A stretch of DNA of 64,000 nt from Megaera polyxenophila (lineage in GTDB: Bacteria > Pseudomonadota > Alphaproteobacteria > Rickettsiales > Rickettsiaceae). The stretch spans positions 248,001-312,000 of the forward strand of contig NZ_CP104166.1 of NCBI RefSeq assembly GCF_029982035.1, read 5' to 3'. The position numbers and the translations under genes were made by a program. The notes under the pieces were generated by a model. The model saw nothing but the letters and a program-made list of their open reading frames with translations, ran no database searches and was not told where the DNA came from. Within the stretch, counting starts at the first letter, position 1. Every line of letters begins with the position of its first letter. This document shows positions 1 through 8,556 of the stretch, one piece after another.

Positions 1-819
1 AGAAGATGAATTTAACGAATTTGTCTTACCGCATCTTAAAAAAGGCACACGTGGTCCAAGTAAAAAGATATCATTTTTCAAATTATTTAATTACATTCTT
101 AAACTCATGCATACTGGTTGCCAATGGGAACAGATACCAATAGACAAAAATAAAGACGGCATGCCAGAAATTCACTATACTAATATCTATAATGCTTTTA
201 AGTTCTGGGTTAAGCACGGATGCTTTGATAAGATTTTCGAAGCTTCGGTGGCAAGGTTATTTAAAGCTGGAATGCTTGATACTGATATATTACATGGTGA
301 TGGTACTTGTACTTCTGCTAAAAAAGGGGTGACAACTTAGGGTATAATGGTCATAAACACACTAAAGGAGACAAGGTTGTACCGTTTTGTGATAGAAACT
401 GCAATGTTATTGCGCCTTTTGTTACTGCTCCGGGTAATAGGAATGAAGGAATCCTGCTTACTCCTGCAATATCAAACTTAAAAAAGATTGTAAAACTAAT
501 AGGTATAGATCTCAAGGAAAGTACCATGAGCTTAGATGGTGTATATAATTCACGTAAAAATCGTAAAGCAATTTTTAATCTTGGCATGACTCCTAATATG
601 CCAGAGAATAAAAGGAGTCGCAAGAAATCTAAGCGAGGAAGAAAGCAAACTTTTTGCCGGAAAATCTTTAAAGAAAGGTTTAGAACGATAGAGAGAATAT
701 TTGCCTGGGAAGATAAATTCAAACAGTTGTTACTGAGATTTGAATTCCACAGCATAAACCATTATGCTCTGAAAACTATAGCCTACAGCATGGTTAACCT
801 GCGGCATTTTTGTGGATAA
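1..819 (+). CDS. IS5-family transposase, two frames, 5' partial (copy A)
   Basis: A DDE transposase that cuts and joins the ends of its own element. The first frame runs from the window edge to a stop at 338-340. The second continues to 819 in the -1 frame. The junction is a run of six A followed by four G, and slipping back one base there joins the frames and gives a continuous protein through GDNLGYNGHKH. Catalytic candidates are Asp in HGDGTCT, Asp in SLDGVYN and Glu in ERIFAWEDKF. Every copy has the same frame break, so it is probably programmed frameshifting and not decay. About 15 N-terminal codons lie outside the window. Confidence 0.85.
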
Positions 820-1005
820 CGGCTAAGCATGGATTAAACAAGGTGCGGATGAAGCTAAAGGGAGAATACTGCCCACATTGCCAAAAATTAAGCAATTTGA
901 TTATAAAATCATCAAAAATTCCAATACAAAAGCTGCAGTTCCAAAATCTTATCGACGAGAATAAAAACCCACCCGTTTTTAAACTATGAAACCAGCAATG
1001 AGTTC
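1..1005 (+). mobile_element. IS5-family insertion sequence, copy A (left end outside window)
   Basis: The right part of the 1160-bp element that is complete at 37672, 40347 and 45709. It ends at the right inverted repeat, whose last bases read caatgagttc. It differs from the other copies at only a few positions, for example Gln for Arg near the end of the second reading frame and one base change in the 3' noncoding part, so it is slightly older or has diverged. It interrupts a traC-like reading frame on the minus strand. The left end lies before base 1, so its target duplication cannot be checked. Confidence 0.93.
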
Positions 1006-1105
1006 TAAGTAAAGTATTCTTATCATAATGGCATGCAATAGGTACAAAGTCCTCTGATAAAGCGTTATAAAGGCCTTTATCTAATTTTTTCTTAATAAAT
1101 GACAC
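1006..1105 (-). pseudogene. N-terminal fragment, TraC/VirB4-like conjugation ATPase
   Basis: The first 33 codons of a minus-strand gene, cut off by IS5 copy A. The start is a GTG at 1103-1105 preceded at good spacing by the Shine-Dalgarno sequence agaagga. The peptide contains FVPIACHYDKNTLL, which resembles the N-terminal stretch of TraC/VirB4-type T4SS ATPases, in which an HYD-x-x-T-L/V motif precedes TKNGE. TraC is a standard gene of the conjugative islands (RAGE) of Rickettsiaceae. No other tra gene is visible, so this would be a relic or the edge of an island that continues to the left. The identification rests on a short motif recalled from the family. Confidence 0.45.
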
Positions 1106-1441
1106 GCTGGTCCTTCTTAAATAGTTGTGATCAAAAATTATCCTCTTTAACGCTTAGAACACTAACCTAATTCAGTCAGTCTTGAGTTATTAAAGAATAT
1201 AACGACTTTTAGTATGGCAGTAAGTTGATGTAAATTAAAATTATTAGTTGTAAAACCAATTCAATTCAATAGCAGTTGTCGCAACGATGCTATAGTAGGG
1301 TGGCAAAGCAACTGCCAAATACACAGAAATTTTTAGAAAAACAGGAGAAAAGGCCTTATAATATCAAGTATGTTCAAAGATATTAAAGAAGGCAATCTTT
1401 AACAAAAATTTTAACATTGAGAATCAGATTAAACAGATTTC
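1106..1441. other. Intergenic stretch without a recognisable gene
   Basis: About 335 bases with stops in all frames. A 7-base inverted repeat, gcagttg then caactgc, surrounds a 33-base loop near 1269-1315. It is not followed by a T run on either strand, so a terminator is not supported. The start signal of the traC-like fragment lies at its left edge. Confidence 0.5.
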
Positions 1442-2695
1442 CTAATTTGCTTTCTTCAGCGCCCGTGCTTTTATTATAGTTGTGATTGCTATGGCTGATA
1501 AACCAATTATAGAAACAATTATTGCACTTGGAATAATTGAAATGCTTTTTATGAAAGCATCATTACTATATTGTCTTACACCGTCAGCCATTGCTCCGTC
1601 CCATAAATTATCTAACGATAGCCCTATCGAATTATGGAAAAACCACCCAAACGCCATAATAATCATGTTAGCAACAGCTCCGGCTAAACCGCTTCTCTCT
1701 TCGGAAACAAAAGTAGATATTTTAGCAAGCATAACTACCTGATAAGCAGAGAAAACGCCAATAACAATACAAACGTAGTCTAGGATGCCAACACTAGCAA
1801 TCCCGCTTAGTATATAATAAAAGCATATAATTAAACCTATTCCGGAAGTAATTGTTACACCAAAATAATAACCTGTTTTATCAGCTACATAAGGTAATAT
1901 AACGCAGCCTGCGCTCATGCCGAGTAATATAGATAAAATCAAGAAATCAGCATATACTTTATCAATAGCATAGATATTTATTAAAAACGCACTGCCCCAA
2001 GCGTCAGCAAAGCCTTCCATAGGACCGACCATTAACCCGGCAAAAAAACTGGTAAGTAATAATTTATAATTACAAATTACTGATTTAACATCTGAAATAA
2101 GATTACGCTCTGATTTTTCCTCTGTTGATTTTGGCATGATGTAATAGGTAAGGATGGCAAGTATTAGGCCGGAATATAGTAATACCTTCAAAGTAGCCTC
2201 AAGCCCAACTGACACAATAACGGGTACAATTAGATTTCCAACATATACTGCTACAATTAGTCCTACCGAAACCATCAACCCTAACATTCTAGCAAATTTT
2301 GCAGGATATATAATTCTAAATATCTGCAGCGCTCCAACAGCTGCGGCAGAAGAACCTATTCCCGTAAGAACTCGCCCGATTAAGGCACTATCCCAACCCA
2401 TAGGATAAATTAACGGCAGAAGACCTATAGCAGTTAGAGCTATGCATATAGGCAATATAGCCCTTGCTCCAATTCTGCTAATTGCTATCCCTATTGGAAT
2501 ATGGAGAAAAACATAACCTATATAATAAAGACCAGAAAAAGAACCAAATTCACTAGCACCAATATTAAAATTTGACATTACATCATGACGAATAATATTA
2601 GGTAATGAACGTAATACACACTGATAGCAATAAAAAATTGTTATCAATAACCATATTAAAAATGAAATAATTCTATTTTTTTCTGCTGTAGGCAT
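1442..2695 (-). CDS. MFS family transporter
   Basis: A twelve-helix inner-membrane carrier of the major facilitator superfamily, substrate unknown. About 417 residues from the chosen ATG. Hydrophobic segments cover almost the whole length, and the loop after helix 2 has the MFS signature region (AISRIGARAILP). An upstream GTG at 2782 would add 29 polar residues. Neither start has a clear Shine-Dalgarno sequence, and the ATG was chosen because helix 1 begins shortly after it. It is divergent from a YheO-type regulator and a PLP aminotransferase, which suggests import or export of an amino acid or amine handled by that enzyme. The specific substrate is not deducible from sequence. Confidence 0.85.
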   Translation of the reverse strand: MPTAEKNRIISFLIWLLITIFYCYQCVLRSLPNIIRHDVMSNFNIGASEFGSFSGLYYIGYVFLHIPIGIAISRIGARAILPICIALTAIGLLPLIYPMGWDSALIGRVLTGIGSSAAAVGALQIFRIIYPAKFARMLGLMVSVGLIVAVYVGNLIVPVIVSVGLEATLKVLLYSGLILAILTYYIMPKSTEEKSERNLISDVKSVICNYKLLLTSFFAGLMVGPMEGFADAWGSAFLINIYAIDKVYADFLILSILLGMSAGCVILPYVADKTGYYFGVTITSGIGLIICFYYILSGIASVGILDYVCIVIGVFSAYQVVMLAKISTFVSEERSGLAGAVANMIIMAFGWFFHNSIGLSLDNLWDGAMADGVRQYSNDAFIKSISIIPSAIIVSIIGLSAIAITTIIKARALKKAN

Positions 2696-3047
2696 AATTA
2701 TTTTATTCGATAAACTTTTATAATTTTTGCTTCTGAAATTGGAATAATTTTTTGGCGCAAAATCAGCGTTCTTTATTAACACATTTCTAGGAAAAATACA
2801 ACTACATTAGTAATTGTATTTCTTTATAGAGCTTTCAAGCTTTCTAGAAGCTATTGTCAATTTGGTTGGAATAGAAAGAAGGGGTTAAAAAGCTAAGTTT
2901 TTGAACTTCAGGCAACAAAAAGCCTTCTGGCAATTTTATCCTAGATTGACTTTTTATACCCATAATATTCTTTATTATCTTTCGCCATTAACTCTACAGT
3001 GTTTTACCCAGAATAAATTAAGCTATTTTTTTATAAAGTTTTTACCA

Positions 3048-3075
3048 TTGACAATTACATACTAAATAGTATATA
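3048..3075 (+). promoter_or_regulatory. Sigma-70 type promoter with overlapping palindrome
   Basis: TTGACA at 3048-3053, a 16-base spacer and TATATA at 3070-3075, upstream of the regulator start at 3110. A perfect inverted repeat, ATACTA-AA-TAGTAT, lies at 3059-3072 and touches the -10 box. A second TAGTAT half occurs at about 3098. This is the layout expected of an autorepressor operator. The link to the adjacent YheO-type protein is inference. Confidence 0.6.
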
Positions 3076-3109
3076 TTTATCTGTTATATAAACTCATTAG
3101 TATACAAAA

Positions 3110-3688
3110 ATGATTTTATCTAATTATACCCAAATATGTAATGCTCTTGTGCTTTTAATGGACCCATTGATTGAGGTCGTCATTCATGATATTAAGAAAA
3201 ACAAAATAATTTACATCAATGGCAGGCTTTCAGGAAGAAAGGCTGGTGACCCAAGCTTATTAGATCAGGAAGGGTTAGATAGCATAGACCAAATAGTCTA
3301 TCCAAAAATTAACTTTAATGGGCGGCTTGTAAAATCAATTTCAATTATTCTGCAAGCAAAATGGTTGCTTTGCATCAATTGTGATGTTTCAATATTCAGC
3401 AAGTTAAACGAATTAAGCGGGACATTGTTACAGAAAAATATGGGTAATCAGCCACAATCTCTATTTGTAAATGATTGGCAAGAAAAATTACATGTAACTA
3501 TTCATTCTTATCTGCAAACTCATAACCTGCTCTTTGATCATCTAAGGCACGGGCATAAAAAAGCAATTTTGAGATATTTATTTGATCTCGGGGCATTTAA
3601 TGAAAAAAATGCGGCGGACTACATAGCAAAGGCCTTGAGTCTTGGTAGGGCAACTGTTTTTAAATACTTAAAAGAATGGAGAAAATAA
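3110..3688 (+). CDS. YheO/DauR-type transcriptional regulator (PAS-like + HTH)
   Basis: A 192-residue cytoplasmic DNA-binding protein. Residues 1-110 resemble the YheO-like PAS domain, a ligand-sensing fold (VVIHDIKKNKIIYINGR). The C-terminus ends in a helix-turn-helix, ALSLGRATVFKYLKEW, closely matching the HTH of the YheO family, where the motif is typically SRATVYxYL. Family members such as DauR repress amino-acid or D-arginine catabolic operons. The gene overlaps the following aminotransferase start by one base (TAATG), so the two are translationally coupled. A strong promoter and palindrome lie just upstream. The effector is unknown, but the coupling suggests it is the aminotransferase substrate or product. 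Confidence 0.82.
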   Translation: MILSNYTQICNALVLLMDPLIEVVIHDIKKNKIIYINGRLSGRKAGDPSLLDQEGLDSIDQIVYPKINFNGRLVKSISIILQAKWLLCINCDVSIFSKLNELSGTLLQKNMGNQPQSLFVNDWQEKLHVTIHSYLQTHNLLFDHLRHGHKKAILRYLFDLGAFNEKNAADYIAKALSLGRATVFKYLKEWRK

Positions 3689-4806
3689 TGAATGTTTTTA
3701 AATTAGAGGAATATCTAGCAAAATATGAATTCTCAGCTAAGTATTTATTATGTTGTTCAGATGCAGAAAGCTTTGATATGTCGAAGATTTTAGATAGTGC
3801 ATCAAGCGAAGAAAAGCATTTATGGGATAATTTGCGCCTAGGTTATACTGAAGTCTCAGGTTTACCAATTCTTCGTAAAACAGTAGCTCAAGAGCTATAT
3901 CAGCCTCTCGAGGGAGATCATATCCTAATGTTTGCAGGCGCTGAAGAAGGTATATTTTGCACACTTCATGCATTAATCGAAACTAATGATCATGTAATCG
4001 TTTTAACCCCATGTTATCAATCACTCGTTGAAATCCCAAAACTAAAAGGTGCAGATATCACAGAAATACAACTCCAGGAATCGAATGATTGGCGCATTGA
4101 TCTAAATGCCGTTGCAGATGCAATTAAGCCTTGTACAAAGTGCATTATAATTAATTTTCCACATAATCCTACTGGTCAAGTTATAGAAGAAGACGAACTC
4201 AACACCCTTATCGAGATATGCAGATTCAGAGGAATTTGGCTTTTTTCTGATGAAGTTTATAGGCTTCTTGGACATCCTAATAAACCCTGGGCGTCTCCTG
4301 CGGCATGTTTATATGGCAGAGCATTATCTCTTGGTGTTATGAGCAAAGCTTTTGGTATGGCAGGTCTCCGTATTGGTTGGGTTGTATGTCAAGATAAAAG
4401 AATGCTGAAAAAGATTGAGTATATGAAACACTACACCTCTATCTGCAATAGCGCTCCTTCAGAAATTTTGACGATCATATCATTGCGTAATAAAGATGTA
4501 ATACTAAAGCGGAATAATCAGATTGTTACTGATAATCTAAAACTTTTAGATCAGTTTTTTATAGATTATGTAAATATAATTGAATGGGTGCGTCCACAAG
4601 GGGGTTGCGTTGGTTTTGTAAAGTATAAAGGCGCTGAACCTATTGACTCTTTTTGCGAAAGATTGATGTATAAGCAACATACCCTTCTAATACCTGCATC
4701 AATTTATAGCTATAATAGTAACCATTTCCGGATTGGTTTTGGCAGAAAAAATATGCCGGAGTGTCTTGACCAATTCAGGACGTTTTTGCGCAATGAGAAT
4801 ATTTGA
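3688..4806 (+). CDS. Pyridoxal-phosphate-dependent aminotransferase, class I/II
   Basis: A fold-type I PLP enzyme of about 372 residues. The PLP lysine lies in MSKAFGMAGLRIGW (near residue 220), the cofactor-contacting region is NFPHNPTGQ, and the C-terminal arginine motif is FRIGFGR. It transfers an amino group between an amino acid and a 2-oxo acid, but the sequence does not fix the substrate. The ATG at 3688 was preferred over 3676 because the ggaga just upstream sits at normal spacing and the stop of the regulator overlaps it. Free-living aminotransferases coupled to a YheO regulator are unusual in reduced Rickettsiales genomes, so transfer from another bacterium is likely. Confidence 0.88.
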   Translation: MNVFKLEEYLAKYEFSAKYLLCCSDAESFDMSKILDSASSEEKHLWDNLRLGYTEVSGLPILRKTVAQELYQPLEGDHILMFAGAEEGIFCTLHALIETNDHVIVLTPCYQSLVEIPKLKGADITEIQLQESNDWRIDLNAVADAIKPCTKCIIINFPHNPTGQVIEEDELNTLIEICRFRGIWLFSDEVYRLLGHPNKPWASPAACLYGRALSLGVMSKAFGMAGLRIGWVVCQDKRMLKKIEYMKHYTSICNSAPSEILTIISLRNKDVILKRNNQIVTDNLKLLDQFFIDYVNIIEWVRPQGGCVGFVKYKGAEPIDSFCERLMYKQHTLLIPASIYSYNSNHFRIGFGRKNMPECLDQFRTFLRNENI

Positions 4807-4848
4807 CCTTAAAAAATTAAGGAAATATTAACCTAAGGCTTACTCTTA

Positions 4849-5484
4849 TCACAATAGAGCTCTTAAGGTTTCTAAATTTCCGCTAGCAATAGCATTTACG
4901 TGTTTAGTAATTTTTTCTATAGGCCAATCCCACCAGGCAAGTTCTAAAAGAAAATCTATAGTTTTCCGCTCGAATCTATTTCTTATTAATCTTCCTGGAT
5001 TACCTCCTACTATTGTATAAGGATCAACATCTTTCGTAACTAAAGCGTTACTGCCGATAATAGCGCCATGGCCGATTTTAACCCCAGGCATAATAGTAGC
5101 TGAATTACCAATCCATACATCGTTACCGATTACCGTATCACCTTTGTTTAAATCATTACTTGGAGCATTACTCCAACTTTTGCCAAAAACTTCAAAAGGA
5201 TAAGTAGAGATACCGTTCATTGCGTGGTTTGCGCCATTCATTATAAAACGTACGCCGCTAGCAATTTGACAAAATTTGCCGATTATTAGCTTATCGCCGA
5301 TAAAATCAAAAAGATATAATACATTCTTTTCAAAATTATACACGTCCTCTATATCATCATAATAGGTATAATCATCCACTATAATTTGGGGATTGGTTAT
5401 AATATTTTTTAAAAAACATGTTCTATACCAATTTTCAATTGGATAAACTACATCAGGGCTAACATATTCTATACTATCTGTCAT
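4849..5484 (-). CDS. Vat/CatB-type xenobiotic O-acetyltransferase
   Basis: A 211-residue left-handed beta-helix (hexapeptide repeat) enzyme. The layout matches the Vat family of streptogramin/chloramphenicol acetyltransferases: IGKFCQIASGVRFIMNGANH with the likely catalytic His at residue 87, then VIGNDVWIGNSATIMPGVKI and YTIVGGNPGRLI. It would transfer acetyl from acetyl-CoA to a hydroxyl of its substrate, which for family members is an antibiotic but can be another small molecule. Length agrees with the family (about 205-220). It is convergent with the aminotransferase and alone on its strand before the transporter upstream. Real drug activity cannot be read from the sequence. Confidence 0.88.
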   Translation of the reverse strand: MTDSIEYVSPDVVYPIENWYRTCFLKNIITNPQIIVDDYTYYDDIEDVYNFEKNVLYLFDFIGDKLIIGKFCQIASGVRFIMNGANHAMNGISTYPFEVFGKSWSNAPSNDLNKGDTVIGNDVWIGNSATIMPGVKIGHGAIIGSNALVTKDVDPYTIVGGNPGRLIRNRFERKTIDFLLELAWWDWPIEKITKHVNAIASGNLETLRALL

Positions 5485-5538
5485 ATAATTTATGTTTCAT
5501 ATCAATTGTTAGGTTATTAACTGTATAAATGCTAGAAT

Positions 5539-6192
5539 CTAAACTTTTGGCTTTATAATAAACTTTCTAATTAGGTAATGTCCCAAATAACAAAAAGGTG
5601 TATCTGCGAGAGCAGCTATTACTTTAAAAACAATTGAATTGGTTGCTACCTTATAGTAATTTTCCCAAGCTAAAATATTGGCTAAACAAAGTATAGTTAA
5701 TACTAATATCGTATCTAATATTTGCGCAAGTATTGTACTGAGGTTATTGCGTAACCATAAATGCTTTGAGTCAGTCAAAGTTTTCAAATAAGAATAAACC
5801 TTAACATCCAATAGCTGAGCAAAAAAAGTAGCAACTACTGAAGCAATTGAAGCTATACCATATACACTAAACATTTTATGAAAACTACTATCATCAACAT
5901 TTGACCAGGAAGTTGCAGGAAAATAATCGCCTATCATAATTAGCCCCATAACGATAAAACTGCATAAAACTGACATTTTTATCATGTGGTTTGCGTATTT
6001 ATTACCATAGAACTCGGCAGTTAAATCAGAAATTAGAAAAGTAACTGGATATAAGAGAACACCGACAGAGAGTTCAAATTCTAAGGATAAGATATTAACT
6101 GTAACAAATTTTTGAAAAATCAAATTACCGGTAATAACAACAGTACAAAATAAACTGCAGAAAAATATATATAATTTTACCGATTTATCCAT
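5539..6192 (-). CDS. Queuosine precursor transporter (YhhQ/VUT family)
   Basis: A 217-residue inner-membrane protein with about six hydrophobic segments. The family hallmark region FLISDLTAEFYGNKYA lies near residues 53-68, and the C-terminal motif is IAALADTPFCYLG. YhhQ-type proteins import queuosine precursors (preQ0 or preQ1), and sometimes queuine, for tRNA modification. Rickettsiales lack the full pathway, so salvage from the host fits. The start ATG at 6190-6192 gives the usual N-terminus with helix 1 beginning at residue 7. Confidence 0.9.
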   Translation of the reverse strand: MDKSVKLYIFFCSLFCTVVITGNLIFQKFVTVNILSLEFELSVGVLLYPVTFLISDLTAEFYGNKYANHMIKMSVLCSFIVMGLIMIGDYFPATSWSNVDDSSFHKMFSVYGIASIASVVATFFAQLLDVKVYSYLKTLTDSKHLWLRNNLSTILAQILDTILVLTILCLANILAWENYYKVATNSIVFKVIAALADTPFCYLGHYLIRKFIIKPKV

Positions 6193-6229
6193 GTCTACGC
6201 CCCTAAATCGGTAAATATAAATTCATCCA

Positions 6230-6949
6230 TTACACATCTGTTTTAATATTCAGCCTTTTCAAAACTTCCTGATAAGCATTAATCACATCGTCAGGATTAG
6301 TTTCTGCTATTTCATAACAGAGCTTTTGATTATTATACATATCCCATAATTTGCAAGTATCCGGGGAAATTTCATCGGTTAGCATTATTATATAGTCTTC
6401 ACCATTGAAAACTCTGCCAAATTCCAATTTTATATCAACAAGCCTTATACCGATACCGGCAAAAAAACCCGTAAGAAAATCATGTACCCTAATAGCTACT
6501 TTTTTTAAATCTCTTATTTCTTTTTTACTTAACCAAGAAAAGCTATATATCTGATGCTCATTAATAATAGGATAGTTTAAATCGCCGTTCTTTACTCTAA
6601 AATCTATGATAGGGGAATCAAAAACAAAGCCATCTTCCATACCGAAATCCGTAACATATCTACCCGAAGCTAAAGAAGATACATGAACTTGAACAGGATA
6701 CACATCTACGAATTGTATTAATTGCTGACGCATATTATTTTTTTGAATAAAATGGGTTTCTACACCTATCAATTCTAGTTTCTGCATTAAAAATGCAGAA
6801 ATGCTGTTGTTAATAGCCCCTTTACCCGATATTACTATTGAGCTTTTATCTTGCAGTTTTAAAGTATCATTAAATGACATAATAAGGGCGTAATCTTCAT
6901 CAGCTTGATAAAGGGTTTTACTTGAGCCGGTATAAATTTTTTCCTTCAT
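6230..6949 (-). CDS. purC: Phosphoribosylaminoimidazole-succinocarboxamide synthase
   Basis: SAICAR synthetase of 239 residues, normal length. The N-terminal KIYTGSSKTLYQAD matches the ATP-binding beginning of PurC (YEGKAKxLY), and SSLASGRY, VDIKLEFGRVF and LTDEISPDTCKLW are further family motifs, the last carrying metal and substrate ligands. In the purine pathway it joins aspartate to CAIR. No other purine gene is visible here, which fits the known solitary retention of purC in Rickettsiaceae, where its purpose is unclear. The SSLASGRY segment deviates from the common form, in line with the divergent rickettsial subgroup. Confidence 0.92.
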   Translation of the reverse strand: MKEKIYTGSSKTLYQADEDYALIMSFNDTLKLQDKSSIVISGKGAINNSISAFLMQKLELIGVETHFIQKNNMRQQLIQFVDVYPVQVHVSSLASGRYVTDFGMEDGFVFDSPIIDFRVKNGDLNYPIINEHQIYSFSWLSKKEIRDLKKVAIRVHDFLTGFFAGIGIRLVDIKLEFGRVFNGEDYIIMLTDEISPDTCKLWDMYNNQKLCYEIAETNPDDVINAYQEVLKRLNIKTDV

Positions 6950-7067
6950 TAGTTTTAAATATTAGAATTGAGCATGAATTAGGAAATAACTATTTTATAG
7001 TGGTTATACTTTTTTGAGCAAGCTTTTTTAAAGCTTAACCATACAGCCATTTCATTTTAATCCTAAT

Positions 7068-8327
7068 TTAATTTGATAACTTAAACATATTAAAATTAAA
7101 ATTTTCTGGCATCTCTCCAACAATCGACAAGGTCGGCTTTGAAGCAAAAATTTTCTCAGCACATTCAGTTAAATTACGCGTGTTTATATTCATTATTACG
7201 TCTAGCACTTCATCAGTAGAAAAATATTTTCCAAAAAGAGCAAAATTTTTACCAATTTCTTCCGATTTATATTCAGTACGTTCTTCTGCCATTAAAATAC
7301 TCGTCTTAATTTGTGATTTAGCCCTTTGTAATTCCTCTTCTGAAATGTGTTCTCGAATTTTATTTATTTCAATTATTAAATTAGTAAGTAACTTTTCTAC
7401 ATTTTGATGGTCGCTGCCAGCATAAATGCTAAATATTCCACTATCATAATATGAGCTGTTAAAACTACCAACTGAGTAAGCTAGCCCAAGAGTTTCCCTT
7501 ATCCTTTGGAATAATCTTGAAGAGAGACTACCGCCGAAAATAACAGATAAAATTTGAGCATAATAAAATTCAGCTATATTAGAATATGGAACACTTTCAA
7601 ATCCAAGCGCAATTGATGTTTGTTCAAGAATTTTCTTTGTATGGACAAAACCACCTTTATACTTAGCTGGAGCTATTTTAGGCGAACTCAATGAAGATCT
7701 TACTAATAAAAAGTACTTTTCCGCCAAATTTATTACTTTATCATGAGAAATATTACCTGCTACTGAAATATAGATATTTTCAGTAGTATAATATTTTCCT
7801 AAAAAATTTAAAAAATCTTCTTTTTGGAATTTAGCTAAATTTTTTGCATCACCCAGTATAGACTTACCAATTGGTTGCCCTTCAAACGCTAATGAGTAGA
7901 ACTTTTCATAAACCAGCTCATCGGGATTATCATTAACACTTGCCATTTCCTGCATGATAACGCTTAATTCCTTCTCTATATCGGCCTTAGCGAATAATGA
8001 ATTTTGTAAAATATCAGCAAGTATTTCAAGTGCTTGATCAAAATTTTCATTTAAAACTTTGCTATAGTAGACTGTATGCTCACGGCTAGTGTAAGCATTA
8101 AAATAGCCGCCTATTATATCAAATTCCTTCGCTATTTCTTCAGCACTCCGAGTTTTTGTACCTTTAAATGCCATATGCTCCAGAAAGTGAGAAATCCCAG
8201 ATTCTTGCCTCGATTCATACCTACTACCAACTTTAACGATAATATTTATTGAAACTGAGCTTACATGCGGCATATTAAACGTTACAACATTTATGCCGTT
8301 AGATAGTTTGCTATTTTGAAAACTCAT
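7068..8327 (-). CDS. M16 family zinc metallopeptidase (processing-peptidase-like)
   Basis: A 419-residue member of the M16B group related to the mitochondrial processing peptidase beta subunit. The inverted zinc motif HxxEH is present at residues 47-51 (HFLEH), with the distal Glu in KELSVIMQEM, so this is the catalytic and not the inactive partner. The C-terminal half carries the second M16 lobe (RIRETLGLAYSVGSF). The substrate in rickettsiae is unknown. The gene stands between purC and the long aas gene on the same strand with a gap of over 200 bases to each neighbour's end, so it probably has its own promoter. Confidence 0.93.
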   Translation of the reverse strand: MSFQNSKLSNGINVVTFNMPHVSSVSINIIVKVGSRYESRQESGISHFLEHMAFKGTKTRSAEEIAKEFDIIGGYFNAYTSREHTVYYSKVLNENFDQALEILADILQNSLFAKADIEKELSVIMQEMASVNDNPDELVYEKFYSLAFEGQPIGKSILGDAKNLAKFQKEDFLNFLGKYYTTENIYISVAGNISHDKVINLAEKYFLLVRSSLSSPKIAPAKYKGGFVHTKKILEQTSIALGFESVPYSNIAEFYYAQILSVIFGGSLSSRLFQRIRETLGLAYSVGSFNSSYYDSGIFSIYAGSDHQNVEKLLTNLIIEINKIREHISEEELQRAKSQIKTSILMAEERTEYKSEEIGKNFALFGKYFSTDEVLDVIMNINTRNLTECAEKIFASKPTLSIVGEMPENFNFNMFKLSN

Positions 8328-8556
8328 AATTTATCAATCTTTTTGTATGGATGTTATTAAGGATATTAACTAATTTTTTACCAACAATTTTAATATCATA
8401 ATTACCTATTGATCTTAAGTAAGTGGAGGATGATAATTTATTTGCCTCTTTCCGAACTGAACTCTATTTCTGTTAATAATCCACCTTGCTTGTTTCTGGC
8501 AAGCTCACCCGACCTATTTTTTAATTGTTCATTACCTAAAACTTCTCTGGTTTCTA

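Noticed and set aside
351..755. 134-codon antisense open frame, repeated at 38177, 40597 and 46214
   Set aside because: It lies opposite the second IS5 transposase frame, is multiplied only because the element is, and its product looks like an antisense translation with no domain.
794..1105. A single 103-residue minus-strand protein
   Set aside because: Its second half is IS5 right-end sequence, also found at 38620. Only the first 33 codons are native.
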